Of a stretch of DNA of 28,796 nucleotides, positions 1 through 8,024 are shown piece by piece. Numbering within the stretch: position 1 is the first letter of the stretch; each line of letters opens with the position of its first letter. The stretch comes from Thermoflexales bacterium. Its GTDB lineage: Bacteria; Chloroflexota; Anaerolineae; B4-G1. The notes beneath the pieces are model-generated. The model was not told the DNA's origin. It was given only the letters and a program-made list of their open reading frames with translations, and made no database searches. The stretch is taken from NCBI GenBank assembly GCA_007118795.1, contig SKQX01000264.1, positions 1 to 28,796 on the forward strand, given 5' to 3'. Position numbers and translations under genes: made by a program.

Positions 1-930
1 GAGTTCGAACCCGATTGGATCGTGGGGCTGGGCGGTGGCTCACCCATGGACGCCGCCAAGGCGATCTGGGTGCTCTACGAGCGGCCCGATCTGGAAGCGG
101 GCGATATCAATCCCTTCGTCGACCTTCGCCTCCGTCAAAAAGCGCGGCTGATCACCATTCCCACGACTAGTGGGACAGGGGCCGAGGTCACGTGGGGCAT
201 TGTGTTGACGGACCCGTTAGAGGGACGCAAGATGGGCCTCGGGAATCGGGAGAACGTAGCTGATCTGGCTGTCGTCGATCCCGTGATGGCGGCAGGGATG
301 CCCCCGGTTCTCACGGCCGACACTGGCATGGACGCCCTCACCCATGCCTTCGAGGGGTACACCTGCACGTGGCACACTGACTTAACCGATGGTCTGTGTG
401 TCAAAGCGGCGCGGGACATCTTCCAATACTTGCCCCGGGCGGTACAAGAGGGAAGCGATATGGAAGCTCGGGAGCGGATGCACAACGCGGCGACCTGCGC
501 CGGGCTCGGTTTTGGCAACGCTATGGCCTCACTGGCTCACGCCATGGGCCATGCACTGGGAGCGGCCTTTCACGTGTCGCACGGTCGGGCGGTGGGGATC
601 TTCCTGCCGTACACCATCGAGTTTGCGGTGCGCCAGAGTCCGATTCGATTCAACGAGCTTGCTGATCGACTCGGGCTTGAAGCAGGCTCGGGCGAGGCGG
701 GCTGTCGGAGGCTGGCTGACCGGGTTCGCGAACTAGCCCGGCAGGTCGGCAGCCCTACGAACGTCGCTGAGGCCGGGATCGACCCCGAGGCTTGCGAGCA
801 CCGCCTGGAGCAGTTGGTGGATGTTGCGTTCAACGATACCCAAATCGTCACCGCTCCCCGCAGCCCCACCTATGACGAATTGGCACAGCTTTTTCGGTGC
901 GCCTTCGAAGGGCGAGACGTCGACTTCTAG
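1..930 (+). CDS. Iron-containing alcohol dehydrogenase, 5' end outside window
   Basis: The frame is open from the first base, so the N-terminus lies upstream; 309 codons are present. The nucleotide-binding motif GLGGGSPMDAAKA is near the visible start. The metal ligands of the family follow: Asp and His in DTGMDALTHAFE, then two His 14 residues apart in the segment beginning HAMGHALG and ending SHG. This matches the Fe-ADH (FucO/DhaT) pattern, so the enzyme probably interconverts an alcohol and an aldehyde with NAD(P)H in the cytoplasm; the substrate cannot be read from sequence. The C-terminus (TYDELAQLFRCAF) is the usual end, so the gene is complete on this side. It ends 20 nt before an aldehyde:ferredoxin oxidoreductase gene on the same strand. 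That pairing suggests a coupled alcohol-aldehyde-acid route. Family assignment is firm; substrate is unknown. Confidence 0.93.
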   Translation, partial: EFEPDWIVGLGGGSPMDAAKAIWVLYERPDLEAGDINPFVDLRLRQKARLITIPTTSGTGAEVTWGIVLTDPLEGRKMGLGNRENVADLAVVDPVMAAGMPPVLTADTGMDALTHAFEGYTCTWHTDLTDGLCVKAARDIFQYLPRAVQEGSDMEARERMHNAATCAGLGFGNAMASLAHAMGHALGAAFHVSHGRAVGIFLPYTIEFAVRQSPIRFNELADRLGLEAGSGEAGCRRLADRVRELARQVGSPTNVAEAGIDPEACEHRLEQLVDVAFNDTQIVTAPRSPTYDELAQLFRCAFEGRDVDF

Positions 931-950
931 TATAGGTAAAGAGTGGGAAA

Positions 951-2780
951 ATGAACGGCTACGTGGGTAAGCTCCTGTACGTAGATCTTGGTAGTGGCGA
1001 GATTCGTGATGAGCCGCTGGATCCCGAAATGGCCCGTACCTACGTGGGGGGCAGCGGTCTGGCAGCTCGCCTAGCCTATGACATCGTGGGCGACCTAACC
1101 GACCCACTGGGACCGGAGAATCCCCTGATGGTGATGACGGGTCCCCTGGTAGGCACAGCGATGCCTTCGGCCGGCCGCTGTAGTTTCTGCGCGCTTGCGC
1201 CCCTCACCGGCATCTGGGGCGAGTCGAACACGGGAGGATTCATCGGACCCGAACTGCGCTTCACCGGCTACGACGGCCTGGTCATCACGGGGCGGTCAGA
1301 GAGGCCGGTGATGCTCGCTGTGGTGGACGGCGAGGCAAGCCTGGTGGATGGTACCGGGCTGTGGGGCCTGGATGCCTACGAAACACAGGACTGTGCTCGT
1401 CGAATTCTGGACGAGCCTCGCGCCCGGGTGGCCTGCATCGGAAAAGCCGGCGAAAACGGCGTGAAGATGGCGGCTGTTATGAACGATCACGGTCGGGCTG
1501 CCGGACGGACCGGGATGGGCGCCGTGATGGGCACTAAGAACTTGAAGGCTATTGCCCTCCGAGGTGGGGAGGACGTGCCCTTGGCCGATCCCGAAGGCTT
1601 CGCGCTTGTGGTGCGGGAGATCTTGGGCGATCTTGAGGAGGATATGGTCGCGACGGCCCTGCGGATGGCGGGGACGGCTGGCTACGTGGACATGGCGTTA
1701 ATGTACGGTGACATGCCCATTGGGTACTTCCAGCGGGGGGAGTGGGAGCCGGCGAGCCAACTCTCTGGTGTACGGATGGCTGAGGAGTATCAGAAGCGCA
1801 TTAGAGCTTGCTATCGCTGCCCCATCGCGTGCGGTCGCGAAACCCACGCTCCAGAATATGATCTCGAGAGGGTGGACGGTCCGGAATACGAGTCCGTGGC
1901 GGCCCTTGGGTCGCTGCTGATGGTCGACGATCTGGAGGGTGTCATATACGCCGGCCACCTCTGCAATGTCTACGGCATCGACACCATCAGCACCGGCTGC
2001 ACGATCGCCTTGGCTTGCGAGATGTTTGATCGCGGGGTGTTGACCCTGGAGGACACCGGCGGCCTCGCCATTCACTATGGTGATGTGGAGATGATCCACC
2101 GGCTCATCGAAATGTTGGTGCATCGCCAGGGGTTTGGGGACATCCTGGCGGAAGGGAGTGTTGCCCTGGCAGAGCGGTTCGGCGTGCCGGAGCTGGCAGC
2201 TACTGTGAACAGGCTTGAGGTGCCGATGCACGATCCGCGGGCGTTCAGCGGCATGGCGGTGACCTATGCTCTGTCCCCTCGGGGCGCCTGTCATATGCAA
2301 GGAGACATGTACGGCGTGGACACGGGACAGGGCCCGGCCGTAGAGCTGGATATCGTGCCCGGTAACCGTTTCGAGGATTCGGAGGAGAAAGGGCGCATCG
2401 CGGCGCGTCAGCATGCCTGGCGTAGTCTCTACAACGCTTGGACGCTCTGTCAGTTCCAGAATCCGGGCGTGGAGCGGCTGCTCCGGGCGGTAAACACGGC
2501 CACCGGGTGGGATCTGCGGATTGATGATCTGCTGGTGTTGGGAAAGCGTCTTGTCGCGCTGAAACGCGTCCTCAACTTCAAGCTCGGGCTCAGGATCGAG
2601 GACGATCGCTTGCCTGGGTTGCTGCTGCATCCCCTGGACGAAGGGGGTACCGAGGGCCATGTTCCCGATGTCGACGCGCTGCTGGCGGGCGCTTATGATG
2701 AGCTCGGTTGGGACCCGCGGTCGGGGAAGCCTACCAGGTCCACGCTCGATGCCTTAGATCTCGGTTTTGTCCTGGAGTAA
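951..2780 (+). CDS. Tungsten-type aldehyde:ferredoxin oxidoreductase family protein
   Basis: 609 residues, the normal length for AOR. The N-terminus (MNGYVGKLLYVDL, then YVGGSGLAARL) and the GESNTGGFIGPELRFTGYDG segment are typical of the AOR N-terminal domain, which holds the tungstopterin cofactor. The [4Fe-4S] ligands are visible as C287-x2-C290-x3-C294 plus a late Cys at about 500 in TLCQFQNPG. The family oxidises aldehydes to carboxylic acids with ferredoxin, or runs in reverse to reduce acids, mostly in anaerobes. It sits 20 nt after an Fe-alcohol dehydrogenase, so the two are probably co-transcribed and may link alcohols to ferredoxin through an aldehyde. No MoaD-like or cofactor-synthesis gene is seen alongside. 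Whether it is AOR proper or a related subfamily (FOR, GOR, WOR-type) cannot be decided here. Confidence 0.93.
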   Translation: MNGYVGKLLYVDLGSGEIRDEPLDPEMARTYVGGSGLAARLAYDIVGDLTDPLGPENPLMVMTGPLVGTAMPSAGRCSFCALAPLTGIWGESNTGGFIGPELRFTGYDGLVITGRSERPVMLAVVDGEASLVDGTGLWGLDAYETQDCARRILDEPRARVACIGKAGENGVKMAAVMNDHGRAAGRTGMGAVMGTKNLKAIALRGGEDVPLADPEGFALVVREILGDLEEDMVATALRMAGTAGYVDMALMYGDMPIGYFQRGEWEPASQLSGVRMAEEYQKRIRACYRCPIACGRETHAPEYDLERVDGPEYESVAALGSLLMVDDLEGVIYAGHLCNVYGIDTISTGCTIALACEMFDRGVLTLEDTGGLAIHYGDVEMIHRLIEMLVHRQGFGDILAEGSVALAERFGVPELAATVNRLEVPMHDPRAFSGMAVTYALSPRGACHMQGDMYGVDTGQGPAVELDIVPGNRFEDSEEKGRIAARQHAWRSLYNAWTLCQFQNPGVERLLRAVNTATGWDLRIDDLLVLGKRLVALKRVLNFKLGLRIEDDRLPGLLLHPLDEGGTEGHVPDVDALLAGAYDELGWDPRSGKPTRSTLDALDLGFVLE

Positions 2781-2892
2781 CCACTCACCGCCGGTCATCG
2801 TGGGTTGCATCACGGCACGCTCACACATGTACGGGGCCATCGAGTAATGATGGGTGTTGCAATGTCAAGTTAAGGGGGAAAAGGGTCCTATG

Positions 2893-2923
2893 CAACCTTA
2901 AAACCACGCTTAACAACCTTAAA
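2893..2923 (+). repeat. Two direct CAACCTTAAA repeats upstream of the dcw promoter
   Basis: Identical 10-mers begin at 2893 and 2914, so they are 21 bp apart, two helical turns. A related CTTAAC lies between them at 2909, and GTTAAG (2869-2874) is its inverse. They lie 16-46 bp upstream of the predicted -35 element, in an AT-richer island than the surroundings. The position fits an activator site or an UP-like element; no regulator is known to me for this motif. Confidence 0.4.
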
Positions 2924-2938
2924 GATTGGGGAGAGCAC

Positions 2939-2967
2939 TGGAAAAAGCGCCACCGTTGGTGTATAAT
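2939..2967 (+). promoter_or_regulatory. Predicted sigma-70-type promoter of the dcw operon
   Basis: A -35-like TGGAAA (2939-2944, 4 of 6 consensus bases) is followed after 17 bp by a perfect -10 TATAAT (2962-2967). The expected transcription start near 2974 lies inside the GTGGG repeats and about 84 nt before the mraZ start codon. It is the best promoter match before the cluster and is placed where a MraZ-controlled promoter is expected. Confidence 0.75.
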
Positions 2968-2968
2968 A

Positions 2969-3003
2969 GTGGGCGGTTGTGGGGGAAAGTGGGGCAGTGT
3001 GGC
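2969..3003 (+). promoter_or_regulatory. Predicted MraZ operator: four GTGG(G) repeats at 10-bp period
   Basis: GTGGG begins at 2969, 2979 and 2989, and GTGG at 2999, an exact 10-bp period that puts every copy on the same face of the helix. E. coli MraZ binds TGGGN direct repeats separated by 5 nt upstream of its own gene, and Mycoplasma MraZ binds AAAGTGG-type repeats; the third copy here reads AAAGTGGGG. The array begins two bases after the TATAAT box and covers the expected start site, so bound MraZ would block the promoter. Binding is inferred; the repeat geometry is directly visible. Confidence 0.8.
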
Positions 3004-3057
3004 ACATCAACTCCGCAAGACGGCTCGCCGAAGCTCTCACGTGGGGAATACAACGAC

Positions 3058-3486
3058 ATGCTTTTGGGAGAGTTTGTCCACGTCCTCGACAGCAAAGGAC
3101 GAGTGACCGTCCCCGCCAAGTTCCGTGCTGAGTTGGGCACCTCCTTGGTGGTTACCCGTGGCATCGATCGCTGTCTTGCTGTTTACCCGATCTCCAAGTG
3201 GGAGCAGCTGGCTGGTCAGGTGAGCGAGCTCCCCCTGACGGACCGGCAGGCTCGTGCCTTTCGGAGGCTCCTCTTCGCGAGTGCTGCCGATGTGTCCCCT
3301 GATGGACAGGGGCGCATCCTCATTCCCCCGCCTCTACGTGAATACGCCCATCTTGACGGGGAGGTCGTCGTCGCCGGCCTTAGCACGCATATCGAGCTAT
3401 GGGACACGGAGGCCTGGGAGGGTGAGCGCGAGCGCATCGAGGGCATGGATCCCGAGATCAACGGTTGGGCAGTGTTGGGCATTTAG
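3058..3486 (+). CDS. mraZ: MraZ, transcriptional regulator of the dcw cluster
   Basis: 142 residues, the usual MraZ length. The frame is open further upstream, but ATG 3058 gives the family N-terminus MLLGEFVHVLDSKGRVTVPAKFR and has GGGGA (3043-3047) 10 nt before it. Two SpoVT/AbrB-like halves are visible: residues about 1-45, and a second copy with DGQGRILIPPPLR. MraZ forms a ring-shaped DNA-binding oligomer that represses the division and cell-wall operon it heads. The four GTGG(G) repeats 55-89 bp upstream are its probable target, so autoregulation is likely. It is the first gene of the cluster, 73 nt before rsmH. Identification is very secure. Confidence 0.97.
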   Translation: MLLGEFVHVLDSKGRVTVPAKFRAELGTSLVVTRGIDRCLAVYPISKWEQLAGQVSELPLTDRQARAFRRLLFASAADVSPDGQGRILIPPPLREYAHLDGEVVVAGLSTHIELWDTEAWEGERERIEGMDPEINGWAVLGI

Positions 3487-3559
3487 TTTGGAAAGCTGCC
3501 CCTAACGTCGAGTTGGAGGCGTCTTGATAGTCCGGGAAGGAGGGGGGTGGTGTTAGACG

Positions 3560-4486
3560 ATGCGAAACCACGTCCCTGTTCTTTTACATGAGGTAGTATC
3601 TGGCTTGCAGGTCGAGTCAGGGGCTCATTACATCGATGCCACGGTCGGGGGAGGGGGACACGCGCGGGAGATTCTGAAAGCCTCGGCTCCTGACGGCAGA
3701 CTGCTGGGTCTGGACAGGGACCTAGGGGCTCTTCAGATGGCCGGCGAGGAGTTGGCCGAGTTTGGCGAGCGGGTGATCCTTGTGCACGGGTCCTTTGCCC
3801 ATCTGGGAGATGTCGCCGTTGATCAAGGCTTCAGCCCGGCAGACGGTGTGCTCTTTGACCTTGGCCTGTCCTCTCTGCAGCTTGCAGACGCGGAGCGCGG
3901 GTTCTCTTTCATGTCCGAGGGCCCTCTCGACATGCGGTTCGATCCCACCTCGCCGGGGCCAACGGCGGCGGATCTGATCAACGAGCTGTCGGCGGATGCG
4001 CTTGCCGACCTATTCTACGAGTTTGGCGAGGAAAGGCAGTCGCGGCGTATCGCCGCAGCTGTGGTTGAGGCGCGGCCGATCCATGGAACAGGGGAACTGG
4101 TAGAGGTGATAAAGGGGGCGGTCGGGCGACGCCGAGGGCGACTCCATCCGGCAACCCTGGTCTTTCAGGCGCTGCGTATCGCCGTCAACCAGGAACTCTC
4201 GGCGTTGAAGGCGGCCCTGCCACAAGCCGTGGGACTGTTGAGGCCGGGAGGGCGGTTGGCCGTGATAGCGTTTCATTCCTTGGAGGATCGTATCGTTAAG
4301 CGGTTCATCGGGAGAGAGAGCAAGGATTGTGTCTGTCCGCGGGAGTTACCGATCTGCACCTGCGAACATACGGCCACCCTCCGCGTGGTCACTCGCAAGC
4401 CCGTCTACCCGACGGAGGAGGAGATGGCAGAAAACCCCCGCTCTCGCTCGGCTCGATTGAGAGTCGCGGAACGGAAAGGATACTAG
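3560..4486 (+). CDS. rsmH: 16S rRNA (cytosine-1402-N4)-methyltransferase RsmH
   Basis: 308 residues, normal for RsmH (MraW). It uses S-adenosylmethionine to methylate N4 of C1402 in the decoding centre of 16S rRNA. Visible motifs are the N-terminal HVPVLLHEVV, the SAM-binding DATVGGGGHA and LGLDRD, then DGVLFDLGLSSLQLADAERG and GPLDMRFDP. The C-terminal part has the AFHSLEDRIVKRF block and a Cys-rich segment (CVCPRELPICTCE) seen in many RsmH proteins. A purine-rich GGAAGGAGG lies about 16 nt before the ATG, rather far, but no better in-frame start is apparent. It is the second gene of the cluster, as in most bacteria, and ends 8 nt before the ftsL-like gene. Confidence 0.97.
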   Translation: MRNHVPVLLHEVVSGLQVESGAHYIDATVGGGGHAREILKASAPDGRLLGLDRDLGALQMAGEELAEFGERVILVHGSFAHLGDVAVDQGFSPADGVLFDLGLSSLQLADAERGFSFMSEGPLDMRFDPTSPGPTAADLINELSADALADLFYEFGEERQSRRIAAAVVEARPIHGTGELVEVIKGAVGRRRGRLHPATLVFQALRIAVNQELSALKAALPQAVGLLRPGGRLAVIAFHSLEDRIVKRFIGRESKDCVCPRELPICTCEHTATLRVVTRKPVYPTEEEMAENPRSRSARLRVAERKGY

Positions 4487-4494
4487 ACCTGTCG

Positions 4495-4821
4495 ATGCCC
4501 GACTTCCTGGAATGGGTCACTCACGGTGTGAAGCAGGGGCGCTTTGAGATGAATGCCGCCGCCACCGTGGGGGTCTCGCTGGTCGTCGTGGTGCTCACGC
4601 TGGTGACGGCTCTCTACTTGATGCTTATCAGCCGCACGGCCGCTCGAGGGCGCTACATCGAGGGTCTCCAGGCGCAGGCCTTCGGTCTACAGCGGGAGAA
4701 TCAGCAGCTGATGGTGGACATCGCGGAACAGAGCACTGTCTCTGGGCTCCGGGAGCGAGCCGAAGCTCTCGGCTTGGTAGCCGCGGAGACCATTGAGTTC
4801 GTGGCGGATTTGGAGCAATAG
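4495..4821 (+). CDS. ftsL: FtsL-like septum protein (small bitopic coiled-coil protein)
   Basis: 108 residues from ATG 4495. The frame stays open upstream into rsmH, but this ATG lies 8 nt after the rsmH stop and gives a compact bitopic protein. There is a short cytoplasmic tail, one transmembrane helix at about 23-45, and a charged heptad-rich stretch at about 47-95 that should form a coiled coil (FtsL/DivIC type). FtsL recruits and activates the FtsW-FtsI synthase with FtsB/DivIC and FtsQ. The family is poorly conserved in sequence, so the call rests on topology, size and position between rsmH and ftsI. No separate ftsB/divIC gene is seen in the window. Confidence 0.8.
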   Translation: MPDFLEWVTHGVKQGRFEMNAAATVGVSLVVVVLTLVTALYLMLISRTAARGRYIEGLQAQAFGLQRENQQLMVDIAEQSTVSGLRERAEALGLVAAETIEFVADLEQ

Positions 4822-4833
4822 TCGGAGCGCCAG

Positions 4834-6573
4834 ATGGCTGAAGGTCCAAGACGTCGTCTAATGTTGCTGATCACTCTGCTGGTCGGCTCTGTGATCGTGG
4901 TCGTGATTCAGCTGGTCAAGGTGCAAGTCGTCGATCACGAGTTCTACAAGAACTGGGCTCTGGAGCAGCAGGTGCGGGCGATCACCATGGACACCCCGCC
5001 TCGCGGGGTCATCCGGGATCGAGGAGGACACCTATTGGCCGGCAACGGACTGAGATATGCTGTGGAGGCGGCTCCCGCGTACATCGTGGACAAAGCAGGA
5101 GTGGCTGATCAGCTGGCATCCGTTCTGCATATGCCGGCCTCTCACATCGAAACAGCGCTGAGTAGTCGTGGTCACGATCAGCAACTGAGGCAGTGGGTGC
5201 TGCTCGCTCCTTCTGTGTCACGGGACGTGGGCGAGGGAGTGAAGGACCTGAACGTCAGTGGGATCACCGTTCGTCCCCTGTGGGAGCGCTCATACCCGCA
5301 GGGTACGTTAGCCTCCCACACGCTTGGGTTCTCGACGATGATCACGGGGTATTACGGCGTTGAGGGCTACTACGACGTGATGCTTCGGCCGGAGGTGGTG
5401 GAGTGGGTGGGTCCGGTGGATGTCGCGAGTCTCCCGATTCCGTGGCAGCCGGTGGCGGGTGAACTGCCGCGTAGGGGAGTCGACCTGGAACTTACCCTCG
5501 ATCGGACGGTGCAGACCTTGGCGGAGCAGGAACTACTGCGGTCACTTGGCGAGTACGGCGCGGAGGCAGGTACCATCATCGTCATGGAACCGGAGACGTT
5601 CGGCATCCTGGCTATGGCCAGCTATCCCACGTACCATCCTGAGCAGTACGTGGAGTTGGCCGCACTGGCGTCCCCTCCCTTCGAGGATCCCGCTGTGAGC
5701 AAACAGTACGAGCCCGGGTCGGTGTTCAAGATCTTGACGGTAGCCGCGGCCCTCGACTCCGGCATGGTGACGCCACAGACGACGTACAACGACCAGGGAT
5801 GGATCGAGGTGGGAGGCCAGACGATTCGCAACGCCACGCGGAGAGCCTATGGGGTCAGCACGGTTACTGAGCTCTTGGCCAAGTCCCTCAATGTGGGCGC
5901 CGCATGGTTGAGCCGGGATATGGGGCCCGATGTATTCTACAGCTATCTAAAGGGTTTTGGTCTCGGAGAGCGGACGGGGATCGACCTGGCCGGAGAGGTG
6001 GCCGGTCAGCTCTGGCTGCCGGAGGATGTGGAGCACTGGCATCCATCGAACCTGGGCACGAACTCCTTCGGGCAGGGTGTGGCGGTGACGCCGCTTCAGA
6101 TGGCTGTCACCGTAGCAACGGTGGCCAATGACGGCGTGCGGCTGCGTCCCCACGTGGTGGGGCGCCGAATAAGCCCTGACGGGGCAGTCTCTGTGTACCG
6201 GCCGGTGGAGGTGGAGCGTGTGATCTCCCCGGAGACGGCGCGTGATCTTACGGAGATCATGGTGCGCTGTGTGGAGGACGAAGTGACCCTTGCGCGGGTC
6301 GAGGGATACCGTGTGGCCGGGAAGTCCGGGACGGCGCAGATCCCTGTGCCTGGGGGCTATGCCAGGGAGGGCACGATTGCCACCTTCGTCGGATTCGGTC
6401 CCTTACCCGATCCAGAGCTGGTCATCCTCGTCAAGCTGGATCGTCCTAAGACGTCACCCTGGGCAGCGAACACGGCAGCGGGAAGCTTCCAGCGTTTGAT
6501 CTCGGAGTTGTTCACAGTATTGGGCATCCCCCCGGAGGAGGGGCGACTGGTGGTGGAGGTGGGGCCGCGATGA
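4834..6573 (+). CDS. ftsI: Class B penicillin-binding protein, septal transpeptidase FtsI
   Basis: 579 residues. One N-terminal membrane anchor (about 9-29) is followed by the PBP dimerisation region, beginning RGVIRDRGGHLLAGN, then a transpeptidase domain with all three active-site motifs: S296-V-F-K299 in EPGSVFKIL, S351-L-N353, and K497-S-G-T. It cross-links septal peptidoglycan in the periplasm or outer wall space as partner of FtsW. No PASTA domains are present. GGAG lies 6-9 nt before the ATG. The last codons overlap the murF start (ATGA), so the two are translationally coupled and there is no room for murE, which usually lies between them. Position and motifs make FtsI much more likely than the elongation PBP2. 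Confidence 0.95.
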   Translation: MAEGPRRRLMLLITLLVGSVIVVVIQLVKVQVVDHEFYKNWALEQQVRAITMDTPPRGVIRDRGGHLLAGNGLRYAVEAAPAYIVDKAGVADQLASVLHMPASHIETALSSRGHDQQLRQWVLLAPSVSRDVGEGVKDLNVSGITVRPLWERSYPQGTLASHTLGFSTMITGYYGVEGYYDVMLRPEVVEWVGPVDVASLPIPWQPVAGELPRRGVDLELTLDRTVQTLAEQELLRSLGEYGAEAGTIIVMEPETFGILAMASYPTYHPEQYVELAALASPPFEDPAVSKQYEPGSVFKILTVAAALDSGMVTPQTTYNDQGWIEVGGQTIRNATRRAYGVSTVTELLAKSLNVGAAWLSRDMGPDVFYSYLKGFGLGERTGIDLAGEVAGQLWLPEDVEHWHPSNLGTNSFGQGVAVTPLQMAVTVATVANDGVRLRPHVVGRRISPDGAVSVYRPVEVERVISPETARDLTEIMVRCVEDEVTLARVEGYRVAGKSGTAQIPVPGGYAREGTIATFVGFGPLPDPELVILVKLDRPKTSPWAANTAAGSFQRLISELFTVLGIPPEEGRLVVEVGPR

Positions 6574-8006
6574 GCGGGTATCTGACGTTGGCGGATGTGG
6601 TCGAGGCTTTGGCGGGCGTTCGGCCGCCAGGCCTGGAGCGGGTGGTTACAGCTACCGTGGTCGACTCCCGAGAGGCCCAGCCGGGGGCGCTCTTCGTGGC
6701 GTTCCAAGGCGAGCACGCTGATGGGCACGACTACGTGGGCGATGCCTTCTCCCGCGGAGGGGTGGCAGCGCTCGTGGAACAAGATCTCGCTGGGGAGGGA
6801 CTCCTGGTGGATCTTCGAGAGCCGGAGTTGATTTGGCCCGATAGCTGGTGTTTGCCTCTCGTCCTTGAGGTCGACAATACCCTCGACGCACTTCAGCGGC
6901 TGGCCACGTTCTGGCGACAATCCCAGCCACGCTTGAGGGTGGTGGGTATTACCGGGAGCGTGGGGAAGACTACGACGAAAGAGCTGACGGCGTCGGTGCT
7001 TGCACGGCGGTACGCCACAATAAAGAGTGAGGCCAGCTACAATACAGAGATCGGCTTGCCGCTGACCCTGCTGCGGCTGACTGGGAAGCACGAGTGTGCG
7101 GTGCTGGAAATGGGTATGTATGACATGGGGGAGATCGCCGATTTGGCTCGCATTGCCCAGCCACAGGTGGGCGTGGTGACCATCGTCCGTCCCGTGCACC
7201 TGGAGCGAGCCGGTAGCTTTGAGCGCATCGTCAAGGCGAAGAGAGAGCTGATCGAGGCGCTGCCACCCGCCCCAGAGGGCACGGCGATCCTCAACTACGA
7301 CGACGAGATGGTGCGCGGCATGGCAGCGGCCACAGACGCCCGAATCTTGACATACGGTCTGTCGCGTCAGGCGGATCTGTGGGCCGACGGAATCGAGGGC
7401 CTCGGGTTGCAGGGCATTCGGTTCCGGCTCCATCACCAGGGCGAGACCATTCACGTGAGATTGCCCTTACTCGGGCGCCACTCGGTCCACACGGCGCTGC
7501 GCGCGACGGCAGTGGGATTGGTGGAGGGCCTGAGCTGGGAGGAGATCGTGGGAGGATTGCGGGAAGTGGAAGCCGCGGCCCAACTGCGACTCTTCGCTGT
7601 GGAAGGCCCCCAGGGCGCCACCATTCTGGACGATACCTACAACGCCAGTCCTGCGTCCACCATCGCCGCTCTTAATCTCCTCGACGAGCTCGACGGCCGT
7701 AAAGTGGCGGTGCTAGGCGACATGTTGGAGCTAGGACACTACACGCAGGAGGCCCACGAGAAGGTGGGCATGCGCGCCCTCGACGTCGCCGACGTGCTCA
7801 TCACTGTGGGGGAGTTGGCTCAGATCATCGGTGAGTCCGCGATCCGCTGGGGCATGCCACCGGAGCATGTCCACATGCTCCCTGGTAATGAGGCTGCTAT
7901 CGGCCTGCTGGAGAGAGTGGTAGGCAGTCGCGACGTCATTCTGGTGAAAGGCTCTCGGGCCCTCCGTATGGAGGAGATAGTCAGCGCCTTGAGTAGGGAG
8001 TGCTAG
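6570..8006 (+). CDS. murF: UDP-MurNAc-tripeptide--D-Ala-D-Ala ligase MurF
   Basis: 478 residues. MurF adds D-Ala-D-Ala to the UDP-MurNAc tripeptide with ATP in the cytoplasm. The Mur-ligase P-loop GITGSVGKTTTKEL begins at residue 126. Further family blocks are the central EMGMYDMGEIADLA and the C-terminal DDTYNASPAST and LGDMLELG, the latter two distinguishing MurF from MurC/D/E. The start overlaps the ftsI stop in ATGA. The D-Ala-D-Ala substrate would come from the Ddl encoded 9 kb downstream in the same cluster. Its normal neighbour murE is absent. Confidence 0.97.
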   Translation: MSGYLTLADVVEALAGVRPPGLERVVTATVVDSREAQPGALFVAFQGEHADGHDYVGDAFSRGGVAALVEQDLAGEGLLVDLREPELIWPDSWCLPLVLEVDNTLDALQRLATFWRQSQPRLRVVGITGSVGKTTTKELTASVLARRYATIKSEASYNTEIGLPLTLLRLTGKHECAVLEMGMYDMGEIADLARIAQPQVGVVTIVRPVHLERAGSFERIVKAKRELIEALPPAPEGTAILNYDDEMVRGMAAATDARILTYGLSRQADLWADGIEGLGLQGIRFRLHHQGETIHVRLPLLGRHSVHTALRATAVGLVEGLSWEEIVGGLREVEAAAQLRLFAVEGPQGATILDDTYNASPASTIAALNLLDELDGRKVAVLGDMLELGHYTQEAHEKVGMRALDVADVLITVGELAQIIGESAIRWGMPPEHVHMLPGNEAAIGLLERVVGSRDVILVKGSRALRMEEIVSALSREC

Positions 8007-8024
8007 CGCGGCGGGCATCGGTCT

